Source: Algoriphagus locisalis (GTDB lineage: Bacteria > Bacteroidota > Bacteroidia > Cytophagales > Cyclobacteriaceae). Taken from it: a stretch of DNA of 64,000 nucleotides. The position numbers were made by a program, and so were the translations under genes. Positions 15,675 to 24,728 of the stretch are shown here, one piece after another. How positions within the stretch are numbered: the first letter of the stretch is position 1; each line of letters starts with the position of its first letter. The DNA lies in the NCBI RefSeq assembly GCF_900116615.1, contig NZ_FPBF01000001.1, positions 1,029,648 through 1,093,647 of the forward strand, in the 5' to 3' direction. The notes beneath the pieces are model-generated. The model saw nothing but the letters and a program-made list of their open reading frames with translations, did no database searches and had not been told where the DNA came from.

Positions 15675-18152
15675 CTAAAGAATAATTTGTCCTGATATTT
15701 TTACTGCAAACGGTTTAGCTCCAGGATTATCCAAATAGGTCATTCTATGGAAAAAGTCTATTCTGAAGAATTTGAAAATATTCTCGATCCCATATCCCAA
15801 CTCTATATAGGGCTTGGTCGGATCCAACCTTCCAAACGTTTCTATAGTATTGCCATCTGGGTCCACTGTAGGTGCATTAGCTATATTTTTATTGCTGACA
15901 GATCCATATAGAATATTTGCATTTCCTACAGCCCGCCATTTAAGCTTCTTTAGCAACGGAACTTTGTTGAGAAGAAATCCCTCGAAATAATGCCTGTACC
16001 TCAAGCTTGCATACTGATCTGAGGCAAATTCATTGAAATTCATCGTATTAAAAGCTGCTGAGGTATAGAATAAAGTTTCGTTACCCAAGTGGTTTTTCAA
16101 TATGGGATAAGGAACCTCTCCAAACACTTTGGCAGCATCAAATTCATATCGTGACACTCCAAACATGCCCATATTAAGCCGCTGATACACGTAGAAATTT
16201 ATTTTCGAATAAGTAATATCTCCACCTAGCCAATTCATACCCTTCGCATAACTCAACTCAAAAATCGGCCATCGCAATGGCCCTAACGACGTTCGCTCGT
16301 TGTCGTTGATCAGGATGGTTTCGTCCCGTCCATAGCGCAATCCAATCTTAGCTTCAGTGGTTTGAAAATTCGACTTATATTCCCCTGTGCCTTTTTCTAA
16401 GTAATAAAAATCATATAAGGGCTCAAATTCCATAAAACTCAAATCAGAATACATCAGGAATCCTTTGAAAAACTCCCGTTGGAAATTCACCTGGTGTTTG
16501 TTTGTGAAATAAGGTCTTCTCAACGTGCCAAACCTACTAGCTGCCAGAAAAATACTGTTGCCTTGCAAACTGGAAATCTCTAATCCTACTTGATCAATTT
16601 CTTTTTGGGTAGATAAGGAAACCGAAGTCCAGTGCATTCTATCCAAAATGCGGGTTACTTTTGCGGAATATTTCAGTTCTGCATCTTTGAAACCATAAGC
16701 GCCATAACCGTAGAGTACCCATTTATCACTGAATTTCAGATTGGTTCGGAAGCCCATTCCCAGCCTTATTCCTTCTATATCATTGTAATTGAAAAAGCCT
16801 GGCCACGGGCCTATATCTACTTTTTTGAATGGCAAATACCCAGTTCCAAAAAACTTAAGCCCCTCCGAATAAAAGCGCACGATGGGGATCCTTTTCAGCG
16901 TATCTACCATTTGAAGCACCGCTATTTCTTCTTGAGACAAAATATCCTGTCGGTTCTCCTTCCAAAATTCCTCACTCGCCTCATCGTAACCCGGCAGCAA
17001 GGTCACTGATTGGTTAAAAAATGAAGTAGGCTGAGGTTCCCCCACTTTCACACTATCAGCTGAGGTGTAGAACTTGGCCAAAAGACCAGCGGTTTTAGGT
17101 GTAATTTGCCCTATTTTAATTTGAACACGAGTTTTGGCAGGAATCAAAGGGCCTGCAGATGTAGGCTGCAATTCCTGTTGTATTTTGATCCGCTCGATAA
17201 AATTCAGATTTGCTTCTTTCGGAATCGTCAGATCCACCTGTTTGAGCGCATAGGTTTCCTTATTGATCCAGATCGTACCGGAAAATGCCAAGTCTTGCTC
17301 TCTCAAAGGATATACTTTCAATAAATAGCAGGAATCAGTTCCCACTAGCACCGAATCGATTAGATCATAATCATAAAACTGCTTCCATCCATCTGCAATC
17401 GGCGATACAAACTCCTTACCTACAATGGATAACCAGTTTTTATAAAAGTTGTATTCCTGAAATGCAGACCCTGTGATCTGTGAAGTTGTAGATCCGTCGG
17501 TGATACCCACTCCGGTAACTTTGGATTTCTCTACTACCTCTTTTCTCAGTTCGGGATTAGATCTAAAGTAAAACTTCGAAATTGTCTCCGAGAAAAAAAC
17601 AGGCAAAATCTTCTCACCTTCATCATTCGTCAGCTGCTTAATAGAATCCAAAATGGCAGTCACTTTCTGTACAGTTTTCCGCTGGGTAAACTCCTCAGAC
17701 ACATGATCAATATCTATTTCTATTTTGGTATAGTTCTTTGTCTGATAAGCAGATAACTCTCTTTTATCAAAGTCCTTTTTGCGATCCACTGCTTTGCGAA
17801 TCACCTCAAAAGCCGGGTTTTCTCCAGCTTCAAAAACAAAAGCTTCCATCTCAAAATCAGATGGTTTAAGCTGGAAATTGACTGTTTGCTCAGGGACTTG
17901 TTCCAGCGATTTCGCAGCACTGATGTATCCCAAATAGCTAACGGTAATACTATCAGTAAGGCTTCTAACATCAATGGTGTAATTCCCTTCAAAATCTGTA
18001 GAAATGCCTAAAGTCGTGCCTTTCAGCAATACTGATGCAAAAGGAATTGGATCCCCAGTGGCAGAGTCAGTCACTTTTCCTTTTACCACAAATTGGGCAA
18101 AAGTCTGAGAGGAAACGAGAAAGAAGAAAAGGAAAAAATACTTGCGGATCAT
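15675..18152 (-). CDS. DUF5686 family outer-membrane protein with carboxypeptidase-like regulatory domain
   Basis: The likely start is the ATG at 18152, giving 825 residues with a clean signal peptide (MIRKYFFLFFFLVSSQTFAQ); a longer start at 18197 would add a non-signal extension. Residues 20-105 form a carboxypeptidase-regulatory beta-sandwich (VKGKVTDSATGDPIPFASVL). The DUF5686 region follows (from GENPAFEVIRKAVDRKKDFD), and the C-terminal 350 residues are beta-barrel-like, ending in a short aromatic-rich strand near PFAVKISGQIIL. The family is common in Bacteroidota and of unknown function. It is followed by the propeller lipoprotein on the same strand, 31 bp away, probably in one operon. 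Confidence 0.88.
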   Translation of the reverse strand: MIRKYFFLFFFLVSSQTFAQFVVKGKVTDSATGDPIPFASVLLKGTTLGISTDFEGNYTIDVRSLTDSITVSYLGYISAAKSLEQVPEQTVNFQLKPSDFEMEAFVFEAGENPAFEVIRKAVDRKKDFDKRELSAYQTKNYTKIEIDIDHVSEEFTQRKTVQKVTAILDSIKQLTNDEGEKILPVFFSETISKFYFRSNPELRKEVVEKSKVTGVGITDGSTTSQITGSAFQEYNFYKNWLSIVGKEFVSPIADGWKQFYDYDLIDSVLVGTDSCYLLKVYPLREQDLAFSGTIWINKETYALKQVDLTIPKEANLNFIERIKIQQELQPTSAGPLIPAKTRVQIKIGQITPKTAGLLAKFYTSADSVKVGEPQPTSFFNQSVTLLPGYDEASEEFWKENRQDILSQEEIAVLQMVDTLKRIPIVRFYSEGLKFFGTGYLPFKKVDIGPWPGFFNYNDIEGIRLGMGFRTNLKFSDKWVLYGYGAYGFKDAELKYSAKVTRILDRMHWTSVSLSTQKEIDQVGLEISSLQGNSIFLAASRFGTLRRPYFTNKHQVNFQREFFKGFLMYSDLSFMEFEPLYDFYYLEKGTGEYKSNFQTTEAKIGLRYGRDETILINDNERTSLGPLRWPIFELSYAKGMNWLGGDITYSKINFYVYQRLNMGMFGVSRYEFDAAKVFGEVPYPILKNHLGNETLFYTSAAFNTMNFNEFASDQYASLRYRHYFEGFLLNKVPLLKKLKWRAVGNANILYGSVSNKNIANAPTVDPDGNTIETFGRLDPTKPYIELGYGIENIFKFFRIDFFHRMTYLDNPGAKPFAVKISGQIIL

Positions 18153-18317
18153 GTAATAGTGGCGGCACTGAGAGTAATTCCTGCAAAATAAATTCATTAA
18201 GGCTGCAAATCGCTAATTGACTGGTTAAAAATTATAAAGAATCCAAAGTTCCGCGAATTCCTGCTACTGGAAAAATGAAAAATACGCTAGTATATTTGAG
18301 CCTGAAAACGGAGAAAC

Positions 18318-19517
18318 ATGATATACGATATTACAGTAATCGGTGGTGGAATAGTGGGATTGGCTACTGCACTCAAAATTCAAAAAGCACGTCCTGAGCT
18401 CAAAATCGCCATTTTGGAAAAGGAAGATCAGCTCGCAAAACACCAAACTGGTAATAATAGCGGTGTAATTCACTCAGGTTTATATTATAAGCCAGGCTCA
18501 CTGAAAGCCACCAATTGCATAGGCGGATATCATGAATTGATTCAGTTTTGTGAAGAAGAAAAAATTCCGTTTGAGATTACAGGAAAAGTGGTCGTGGCTA
18601 CCCGAGAGGAGCAAAAACCGCTTTTGAATAACTTATTTGAAAGAGGTATTCAAAATGGCTTGGAAGGAACGCGATACATTACCATGGAAGAGTTGAAGGA
18701 GTTCGAGCCTCATTGTGCCGGTGTAGCAGCACTTCACGTTCCGCAGACTGGAATCGTAGATTATTTCAAAGTTGCGCTTGCCTACGGCAGGAAGATAATT
18801 CAGAATGGTGGAGAGATATTTCTTAACCATAAAGTACTGGAAATAAAGCAGAAAGGAAGCATCAATTACATTGAAACTTCTAAGAAAAACTTTCAAAGTA
18901 AACTTGTAATTAATTGTGCTGGCTTGTATTCTGATAAAGTAGCTCAAATGAGTGAAAAAGATCCTCTTGATGTTAAAATCATTCCATTCAGAGGAGAGTA
19001 TTTTAAGCTTAAAGAGGACAGGGAATTCTTAGTAAAGAACCTGATTTATCCTGTGCCAGATCCGAATTTCCCATTTCTAGGAGTTCACTTCACCCGAATG
19101 ATGAAAGGTGGCGTGGAAGCTGGTCCAAACGCTGTTTTAGCCTTCCGCAGAGAGGGATATAAAAAATCCCAGATCAACCTGAAGGAACTTGCTGAGTCAT
19201 TGGCATGGCCAGGATTCCAAAAAGTAGCTGCCAAATACTGGCAAACAGGTTTTGGTGAGATGTACAGATCTTTTTCCAAAGCCGCATTTACCAAAGCCCT
19301 TCAGGAATTGATCCCCGAAATCCAAGAATCTGATCTCGTCGAAGGCGGTGCTGGTGTAAGAGCACAAGCCTGTGACCGAACAGGTGGATTGCTGGATGAT
19401 TTCTCGATCAGAGAATCTACTCACGCAATCAACGTACTAAATGCTCCTTCTCCGGCAGCTACAAGTTCATTGGCGATCGGAGGAACTGTGGCGGACTTAG
19501 CACTGAAGAGGTTTTAA
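18318..19517 (+). CDS. lhgO: L-2-hydroxyglutarate oxidase
   Basis: The 399-residue FAD enzyme has the dinucleotide-binding motif VIGGGIVGLATAL at the N-terminus, the NNSGVIHSGLYYKPGSLKA motif and the C-terminal GGAGVRAQACDRTG, all typical of LhgO/L2HGDH. It oxidises L-2-hydroxyglutarate to 2-oxoglutarate and passes electrons to the membrane quinone pool. The family length is about 400. It faces away from the DUF5686 gene across about 165 bp. Confidence 0.93.
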   Translation: MIYDITVIGGGIVGLATALKIQKARPELKIAILEKEDQLAKHQTGNNSGVIHSGLYYKPGSLKATNCIGGYHELIQFCEEEKIPFEITGKVVVATREEQKPLLNNLFERGIQNGLEGTRYITMEELKEFEPHCAGVAALHVPQTGIVDYFKVALAYGRKIIQNGGEIFLNHKVLEIKQKGSINYIETSKKNFQSKLVINCAGLYSDKVAQMSEKDPLDVKIIPFRGEYFKLKEDREFLVKNLIYPVPDPNFPFLGVHFTRMMKGGVEAGPNAVLAFRREGYKKSQINLKELAESLAWPGFQKVAAKYWQTGFGEMYRSFSKAAFTKALQELIPEIQESDLVEGGAGVRAQACDRTGGLLDDFSIRESTHAINVLNAPSPAATSSLAIGGTVADLALKRF

Positions 19518-19675
19518 GGCTTTTTTAAAGCATTTTACTCCAGCCCCTAGAATATCAGGAGGCGCTAAGGCGCTATTTTCTACTACTTTCTTCCTACCAG
19601 TTTGGCGCACGTCTTTACCTTGTTCAAAGTCTCATGACCTTTCCGACGACAGGCGGGCTTGGCCCTATTATAATA

Positions 19676-19765
19676 AAGTCTTCAGACTGCTTTACAACTA
19701 ATTATATTTAGGGGTTTTTTGGCAGTCCAAAGACTGCAATATGACAGACACAAGTCTGAAGACTT
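19676..19765. repeat. Dispersed AGTCTTCAGACT repeat, copy 1
   Basis: It contains AGTCTTCAGACTGC (from 19677), then GGCAGTCCAAAGACTGCA near 19722, and ends AAGTCTGAAGACTT (19752-19765). The same three-part arrangement recurs at 45451-45543 and in altered form at 47107-47189 and 51637-51776. It occupies most of the gap between lhgO and the arginase gene. The rest of the gap (19518-19675) shows no gene. Confidence 0.8.
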
Positions 19766-19796
19766 TCCCCCCAGATGAATTTCAGGCATTTTTAAC

Positions 19797-19804
19797 TACT
19801 TTTG
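19797..19804 (+). promoter_or_regulatory. Candidate -7 box of the arginase gene
   Basis: TACTTTTG fits the Bacteroidota TAnnTTTG -7 element and lies 45 bp upstream of the ATG. No convincing TTTG element sits at the expected distance upstream. Confidence 0.35.
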
Positions 19805-19848
19805 CCTCGCTTTAGCCAACCCAATATAACTTTAAATTCTCCTTACGA

Positions 19849-20799
19849 ATGCGCGATATAAAACTAGTAGAAGTACGCTCAGAAATTGCAGCGGGAACAC
19901 GTGGAGCAAGTATGGGGATCGATGCCTTGAAGATTGCAAGCTTGGATAAAAAGTCAGATTTCTTTACCCAATTTGATCCAATCAACGTTCCTGACGCTAA
20001 TAATTACCTCTGGAAAGGAAATAATTACCCACACGCCAAATACATAGATGGTGTTTATCAGGTCTTGAAAAATGTCTATTCCACGATTGAGTCGTTGAGA
20101 ATGGAAAAGAAGTTTCCTATCGTACTTGCAGGCGATCACAGCACTGCGGCCGGAACCATTATGGGAATAAAAGCCGCAGATCCTGACAAACGACTGGGAG
20201 TAATCTGGATTGACGCTCATGCAGATTTGCACACACCTTTTACCACTCCTTCGGGGAATATGCATGGTATGCCGTTAGCTATGGTCGCTCAGTTGGACAA
20301 TATCGATTGCCAGGTCAATGAGCCGTCTGAGGAGACACTGATCATCTGGAAAAAGATCAAAACCATAGGCGGAGATTTCCCCAAAATCCTTCCAAATGAC
20401 ATCGTGTTCATCACCGTCCGCGACACCGAAGCTCCAGAAGATCATTTGATCAAAAACTATGGAATCAAAAACTTCAGTACAAAAGAAGTAAGGCAAAAAG
20501 GGATAGATCAGATCGCTGCAGAAGCTTTAGAAACACTTAAAGAATGTGATCAAATCTACATTTCCTTTGACGTGGACAGCTTGGATAGCTCCATTTCTGT
20601 AGGGACTGGTACTCCCGTTCCTGATGGATTGACCGTGCAGGAAGCGATAGAATTAAATGTGAAACTTATTCAAGACAGGCGGGTCTGTTGCTGGGAAATC
20701 GTTGAAGTGAATCCTACGCTTGATTCTGAGAACTTGATGGCCGAAAACGCTTTCGAAGTGCTCGAAGCGACAACCAAAAGTTTGGTGGATAATTTTTAG
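19849..20799 (+). CDS. Arginase-family ureohydrolase, probably arginase
   Basis: The 316-residue protein carries the manganese-site motifs of ureohydrolases: GDHSTA, DAHADLHTP and FDVDSLDSS, followed by GTGTPVPDGLT. Arginase hydrolyses L-arginine to ornithine and urea. The usual FDVDxxDP third motif has Ser where Pro is common. Agmatinase or formimidoylglutamase are possible alternatives, but the overall pattern fits arginase best. It is followed by the GxxExxY gene and argS; that order may be chance rather than an arginine regulon. Confidence 0.78.
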   Translation: MRDIKLVEVRSEIAAGTRGASMGIDALKIASLDKKSDFFTQFDPINVPDANNYLWKGNNYPHAKYIDGVYQVLKNVYSTIESLRMEKKFPIVLAGDHSTAAGTIMGIKAADPDKRLGVIWIDAHADLHTPFTTPSGNMHGMPLAMVAQLDNIDCQVNEPSEETLIIWKKIKTIGGDFPKILPNDIVFITVRDTEAPEDHLIKNYGIKNFSTKEVRQKGIDQIAAEALETLKECDQIYISFDVDSLDSSISVGTGTPVPDGLTVQEAIELNVKLIQDRRVCCWEIVEVNPTLDSENLMAENAFEVLEATTKSLVDNF

Positions 20800-20806
20800 G
20801 TTTTTA

Positions 20807-20840
20807 CCGCGGTGTTCACAGAGGGTAACACAGAGGCCAC
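20807..20840 (+). repeat. Left 34-bp inverted repeat flanking the GxxExxY gene
   Basis: CCGCGGTGTTCACAGAGG (20807-20824) continues with GTAACACAGAGGCCAC. Its reverse complement matches 21304-21337 at 28 of 34 positions. It lies 7 bp after the arginase stop codon. Confidence 0.85.
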
Positions 20841-20887
20841 AATGAGAAATTTTATCCTTATTTTCATAGGTTATATTTCTTAAGACT

Positions 20888-21283
20888 ATGGACAACTCTG
20901 ATTTAGCTTTTGAAAATGAACTTGCGACAAAAGTGATAGGATTAGCCATGGAAGTTCATACTCAGTTAGGACCTGGATTATTAGAAAATGCCTACAAACA
21001 AGCATTGGCATTTAAACTCAAAAAGGAAGGAATATTTATCGAAGTAGAAAAAAAGATGCCATTGATTATTGATGGAGTAGAACTAGAAAATGGCTATTGC
21101 ATTGACATTTTAGTGGAAAGAAAGCTAGTTTTGGAGTTGAAAGCTGTGGAGAGAACTACAGACATACATTTTGCCCAAACACTCAATTACATTAAGCTTG
21201 GCAAATTCAATTTAGGACTGTTAATTAATTTCAATGTTCCTAGACTCAAGCTTGGGATTAGAAGAGTAATAAATACTAAATAA
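20888..21283 (+). CDS. GxxExxY protein (PD-(D/E)XK-like nuclease fold)
   Basis: This 131-residue soluble protein has the family motif GPGLLENAY at about residues 27-35 and ELENGYCIDILVERKLVLEL with the D...E-L-K core (LELKAV) typical of PD-(D/E)XK folds. The family (PF13366) is widespread and uncharacterised. It is not obviously part of an operon: it sits in a cassette between arginase and argS, framed by 34-bp inverted repeats at 20807-20840 and 21304-21337. Confidence 0.88.
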   Translation: MDNSDLAFENELATKVIGLAMEVHTQLGPGLLENAYKQALAFKLKKEGIFIEVEKKMPLIIDGVELENGYCIDILVERKLVLELKAVERTTDIHFAQTLNYIKLGKFNLGLLINFNVPRLKLGIRRVINTK

Positions 21284-21303
21284 TTACACTTAATATATTC
21301 ATA

Positions 21304-21337
21304 GTGGCCTCTGTGTCACCCTCAGTGCCCTCCGTGG
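21304..21337 (-). repeat. Right 34-bp inverted repeat flanking the GxxExxY gene
   Basis: GTGGCCTCTGTGTCACCC (from 21304) continues to CCGTGG at 21337. It is the inverted partner of 20807-20840 (28 of 34 identical). It ends 10 bp before the argS ATG, so the argS ribosome-binding region abuts the repeat. Confidence 0.85.
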
Positions 21338-21347
21338 TTAATTAAAT

Positions 21348-23138
21348 ATGAACATACAAGAATCAATACATAACGGCATTCAGCTTGCCTTTCAGAATAT
21401 CTTCAACCACGATCTTCCGTTGGATCAGATCAGCCTCGCTCCTACGCGAAAGGAATTTGAAGGTACTTACACCTTTGTTGTTTTCCCTTACCTGAAAATT
21501 TCAAAATCAACTCCAGAAGCAACCGCCAACCTGATAGGAGAATACCTAAAAGAAAATGTTTCGGAAGTCGCAGGCTTCAATGTAGTGAAAGGCTTCCTGA
21601 ACCTGGAACTGAATAACATGATCTGGGTGGATGTATTCCAGAAACTTATTGCCAACGAAAACATAGGCCAACTTCCTGCAAACGGTCAAAAAGTGATGGT
21701 GGAATACTCTTCGCCAAACACCAATAAACCGCTTCACCTAGGCCATTTGAGAAACAATTTTTTGGGTTTCTCGGTCGCAAACATTCTCGAAGCAAATGGA
21801 TACGAAGTCATCAAAGCCAACTTGGTAAATGACCGCGGAATTCACATTTGTAAGTCTATGGTTGCATACCAGCATTTTGGTAATGGAGAAACTCCTGAGT
21901 CTTCCGGGCTAAAAGGCGATCATTTGGCTGGTAAATATTATGTGATCTTTGACCAGAAATACAAAGAGCAAATCGCTGAATTAAAGGAGAATGGGCAATC
22001 GGAAGAAGATGCCAAAAAGAACGCTCCGCTTTTCTTGGAAGCACAGGAAATGCTCCGCAAATGGGAAGCAAATGATGAGGAAGTTGTAGCGCTTTGGAAG
22101 CAAATGAATACTTGGGTTTATGAAGGTTTTGAAAAAACCTACAAGCGGATGGGTGTCAGCTTTGACAAGTATTACTACGAGTCTGACACCTATCTTCTAG
22201 GCAAAGACATTGTCACCGAAGGATTGGAAAAAGGGGTTTTCTTCAAAAAAGAAAATGGATCAGTTTGGGTGGATTTAACGGATGAAGGACTGGACGAAAA
22301 ACTAGTTCTCCGCGGTGATGGTACTTCCGTTTACATCACTCAGGATATGGGTACTGCTGATTTGAAATATGATGATTTTGGAATTAGCAAGTCAGTATAT
22401 GTAGTTGGTAACGAGCAAGATTACCACTTCGATGTCTTGTTTAAGATTATGCGTAAACTAGGCCGTCCATATGGCGAAGGACTATACCATTTATCCTATG
22501 GAATGGTGGATTTGCCTACGGGTAAAATGAAGTCCCGCGAAGGAACTGTCGTGGATGCAGATGACCTAATGCAAGAGATGGTTGATACTGCTGCTCAGCA
22601 CACCAAAGAGCTCGGTAAAATCGATGGGTTCAATGAGGAGCAGGCAACTGAGCTTTACGAAACACTTGGAATGGGCGCATTGAAATACTTCCTGCTGAAA
22701 GTAGATCCAAAGAAGAGAATGCTCTTCAATCCTCAGGAGTCCATAGAATTTCAGGGAAATACGGGTCCTTTTATCCAGTATTCACATGCACGAATTGCTT
22801 CTATTTTAAGAAAAGCAGTTCAAATTGGCGTGGATTACAAGGAGGCAGATTTCTCAAAACTTACTAAAGTAGAAGAATCAGAATCAAGCTTAATATACCT
22901 GCTTAATGATTTTGAAAAGAAAATCTCCCAAGCCGGATTGGATTATTCTCCAGCGATTTTAGCACAATACCTATTTGATTTAGCTAAGGAATACAATAGA
23001 TTCTACGCAGATCTTCCTATATTTCTGGAAAATGACCCAACCATCCTTGCTTTCCGGGTAGCGCTATCATCCCACACCGCTAAAACCCTGAAAAAAGGAA
23101 TGCAACTACTTGGAATCGCCGTACCTGAACGAATGTAA
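21348..23138 (+). CDS. argS: Arginine--tRNA ligase
   Basis: The 596-residue class I synthetase has an Arg_N domain (1-95), the HIGH-like motif NKPLHLGHLRNN (about 125-136), a KMSK-like stretch KMKSREGTVVDADDL (about 390) and a DALR anticodon-binding domain with QYSHARIASILRKA. It charges tRNA-Arg. The start ATG at 21348 is close behind the right inverted repeat of the GxxExxY cassette. The glutathione peroxidase gene starts 2 bp after its stop. Confidence 0.98.
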   Translation: MNIQESIHNGIQLAFQNIFNHDLPLDQISLAPTRKEFEGTYTFVVFPYLKISKSTPEATANLIGEYLKENVSEVAGFNVVKGFLNLELNNMIWVDVFQKLIANENIGQLPANGQKVMVEYSSPNTNKPLHLGHLRNNFLGFSVANILEANGYEVIKANLVNDRGIHICKSMVAYQHFGNGETPESSGLKGDHLAGKYYVIFDQKYKEQIAELKENGQSEEDAKKNAPLFLEAQEMLRKWEANDEEVVALWKQMNTWVYEGFEKTYKRMGVSFDKYYYESDTYLLGKDIVTEGLEKGVFFKKENGSVWVDLTDEGLDEKLVLRGDGTSVYITQDMGTADLKYDDFGISKSVYVVGNEQDYHFDVLFKIMRKLGRPYGEGLYHLSYGMVDLPTGKMKSREGTVVDADDLMQEMVDTAAQHTKELGKIDGFNEEQATELYETLGMGALKYFLLKVDPKKRMLFNPQESIEFQGNTGPFIQYSHARIASILRKAVQIGVDYKEADFSKLTKVEESESSLIYLLNDFEKKISQAGLDYSPAILAQYLFDLAKEYNRFYADLPIFLENDPTILAFRVALSSHTAKTLKKGMQLLGIAVPERM

Positions 23139-23140
23139 TT

Positions 23141-23728
23141 ATGAAGAATCTAGTATTTCTAGGATGTCTTATTTTGCTGGTCACTGCTTATGCCATCAGC
23201 AATTCACATGCATCCAAATCAAAGAATCCTTCCAAAACCAAAAACACCATGGCAAAATCCTTTTACGACTTCACCATGAAAGATTTGGACGGAAAGGAAG
23301 TTGACTTCAGCTCCTTCAAAGGAAAGAAAATCATGGTGGTCAATGTAGCTTCCAAATGTGGCTACACGCCGCAATACGAAGCTTTACAAAAGCTATATTC
23401 CGAAAACAGTGACAAGCTGGTGATCCTGGGTTTTCCAGCAAATAATTTCGGAGGTCAAGAGCCTGGCTCAAGTGAAGAGATCAAATCGTTTTGCTCAGAA
23501 AACTACGGCGTGACTTTCCCGATGTTTGAGAAAGTATCGGTAAAAGGCTTTGACAAACACCCTATCTACAGATGGCTTTCGGATGCTGAGCAAAACGGTT
23601 GGAACAACGAAGAGCCAAGCTGGAATTTCTGCAAATACATGATTGATGAAAAAGGTGAATTGATCAAGTTTTTCCCATCCAAAGTGGATCCTTTGGATCA
23701 GGAAATCCTAGCTATCATTAATGCCTAA
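23141..23728 (+). CDS. Glutathione peroxidase-type peroxidase
   Basis: The 195-residue protein has an N-terminal hydrophobic signal or anchor (residues 3-20) and a GPx domain with the catalytic Cys in NVASKCGYTPQYEAL, the Gln in GFPANNFGGQEPG and the Trp/Asn motif WNFCKYMID. It reduces hydroperoxides, most likely using thioredoxin in bacteria. The leader suggests action in the periplasm or at the membrane; a second ATG at about residue 37 (MAKSFYDFTM) could give a cytosolic form. It is tightly linked to argS and followed by menA. Confidence 0.92.
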   Translation: MKNLVFLGCLILLVTAYAISNSHASKSKNPSKTKNTMAKSFYDFTMKDLDGKEVDFSSFKGKKIMVVNVASKCGYTPQYEALQKLYSENSDKLVILGFPANNFGGQEPGSSEEIKSFCSENYGVTFPMFEKVSVKGFDKHPIYRWLSDAEQNGWNNEEPSWNFCKYMIDEKGELIKFFPSKVDPLDQEILAIINA

Positions 23729-23745
23729 TCAGAATTTTTGACTGA

Positions 23746-24666
23746 GTGATACAGACAATTCAAACAAAAAAAGAAGCCTGGCTGCATGCGGTCAGGCTTC
23801 GAACATTACCTCTGGCCCTGGCAAGTATTTTTGCAGGGTCTTTTTTAGCAGCCTACAAGGAAGTTTTCCGCTGGGAAATATTACTCTTTGCTTCGCTTAC
23901 CACCATATTCCTACAAATCCTTTCCAACCTCTCTAATGACTATGGTGACACTGTCCACGGAGCAGATCATCAGGATAGAAAGGGCCCAGTGAGGGCGGTG
24001 CAGTCTGGTTTGATTTCCTTACCTGAGATGAAAAAGGCCATGTACTTATTTGGTGGTTTAGCTTTGATTTCAGGTTTATTCCTACTCTTTCTCGCAGTCC
24101 AGGATTGGGTTCTGTTTGGTGTTTTCCTGGGTCTTGGACTAGCTGCAATTTGGGCTTCTGTTAGCTACACTTCAGGAAATAATCCTTACGGATACGCTGG
24201 TTTGGGAGATATTTCCGTATTTATTTTCTTCGGACTCCTGGGAGTTTATGGTACTTATTTCCTGCATAGTCTTTCTTGGGATGATGCGGTGATTTGGATA
24301 GGGATAGCACTTGGACTATTCAGCGCAGCTGTACTGAACATCAATAACATCCGGGACATAGAATCCGATACCACTGCAGGCAAGAAATCTATTCCGGTGC
24401 GAATTGGGAAAAAAGCAGCTATTATCTACAATTGGTTTTTAATTCTGGGTGGAAATTACTGCTTGATCGTGTTCGCTTTTATCACCAATGAATGGACTTC
24501 CCTACTCGCACTAGCTATTTTTCCGCTGATGATCAGAATTGCGATGAATGTACAGCGAGGAAAAGATTCAGAAGCTATCGATCCAAATCTGAAAAAAATG
24601 GCAATAAGCACCTTATTTTGGGTACTTCTATTTGGAATAGGTTTAGTTTTTTTAGGAAAAAGCTGA
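23746..24666 (+). CDS. menA: 1,4-dihydroxy-2-naphthoate polyprenyltransferase
   Basis: The 306-residue membrane protein of the UbiA family has two Asp-rich motifs, NDYGDTVHGADHQDRKGP (about residues 64-81) and NNIRDIESD (about 200), and about nine membrane segments. MenA attaches the isoprenoid tail in menaquinone synthesis, the main quinone of Bacteroidota. The start is a GTG at 23746. It lies 17 bp after the peroxidase gene. Confidence 0.93.
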   Translation: MIQTIQTKKEAWLHAVRLRTLPLALASIFAGSFLAAYKEVFRWEILLFASLTTIFLQILSNLSNDYGDTVHGADHQDRKGPVRAVQSGLISLPEMKKAMYLFGGLALISGLFLLFLAVQDWVLFGVFLGLGLAAIWASVSYTSGNNPYGYAGLGDISVFIFFGLLGVYGTYFLHSLSWDDAVIWIGIALGLFSAAVLNINNIRDIESDTTAGKKSIPVRIGKKAAIIYNWFLILGGNYCLIVFAFITNEWTSLLALAIFPLMIRIAMNVQRGKDSEAIDPNLKKMAISTLFWVLLFGIGLVFLGKS

Positions 24667-24728
24667 CAAAAGTCCTTTTCTTATCTTTCATTTAAGAGTA
24701 ATTTGGCATAAACCAATTTAACTCAACC

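Noticed and set aside
19849..23138. Arginine regulon (arginase with argS)
   Set aside because: The genes are separated by the inverted-repeat cassette and argS is linked to peroxidase and menA; no shared operator was seen.
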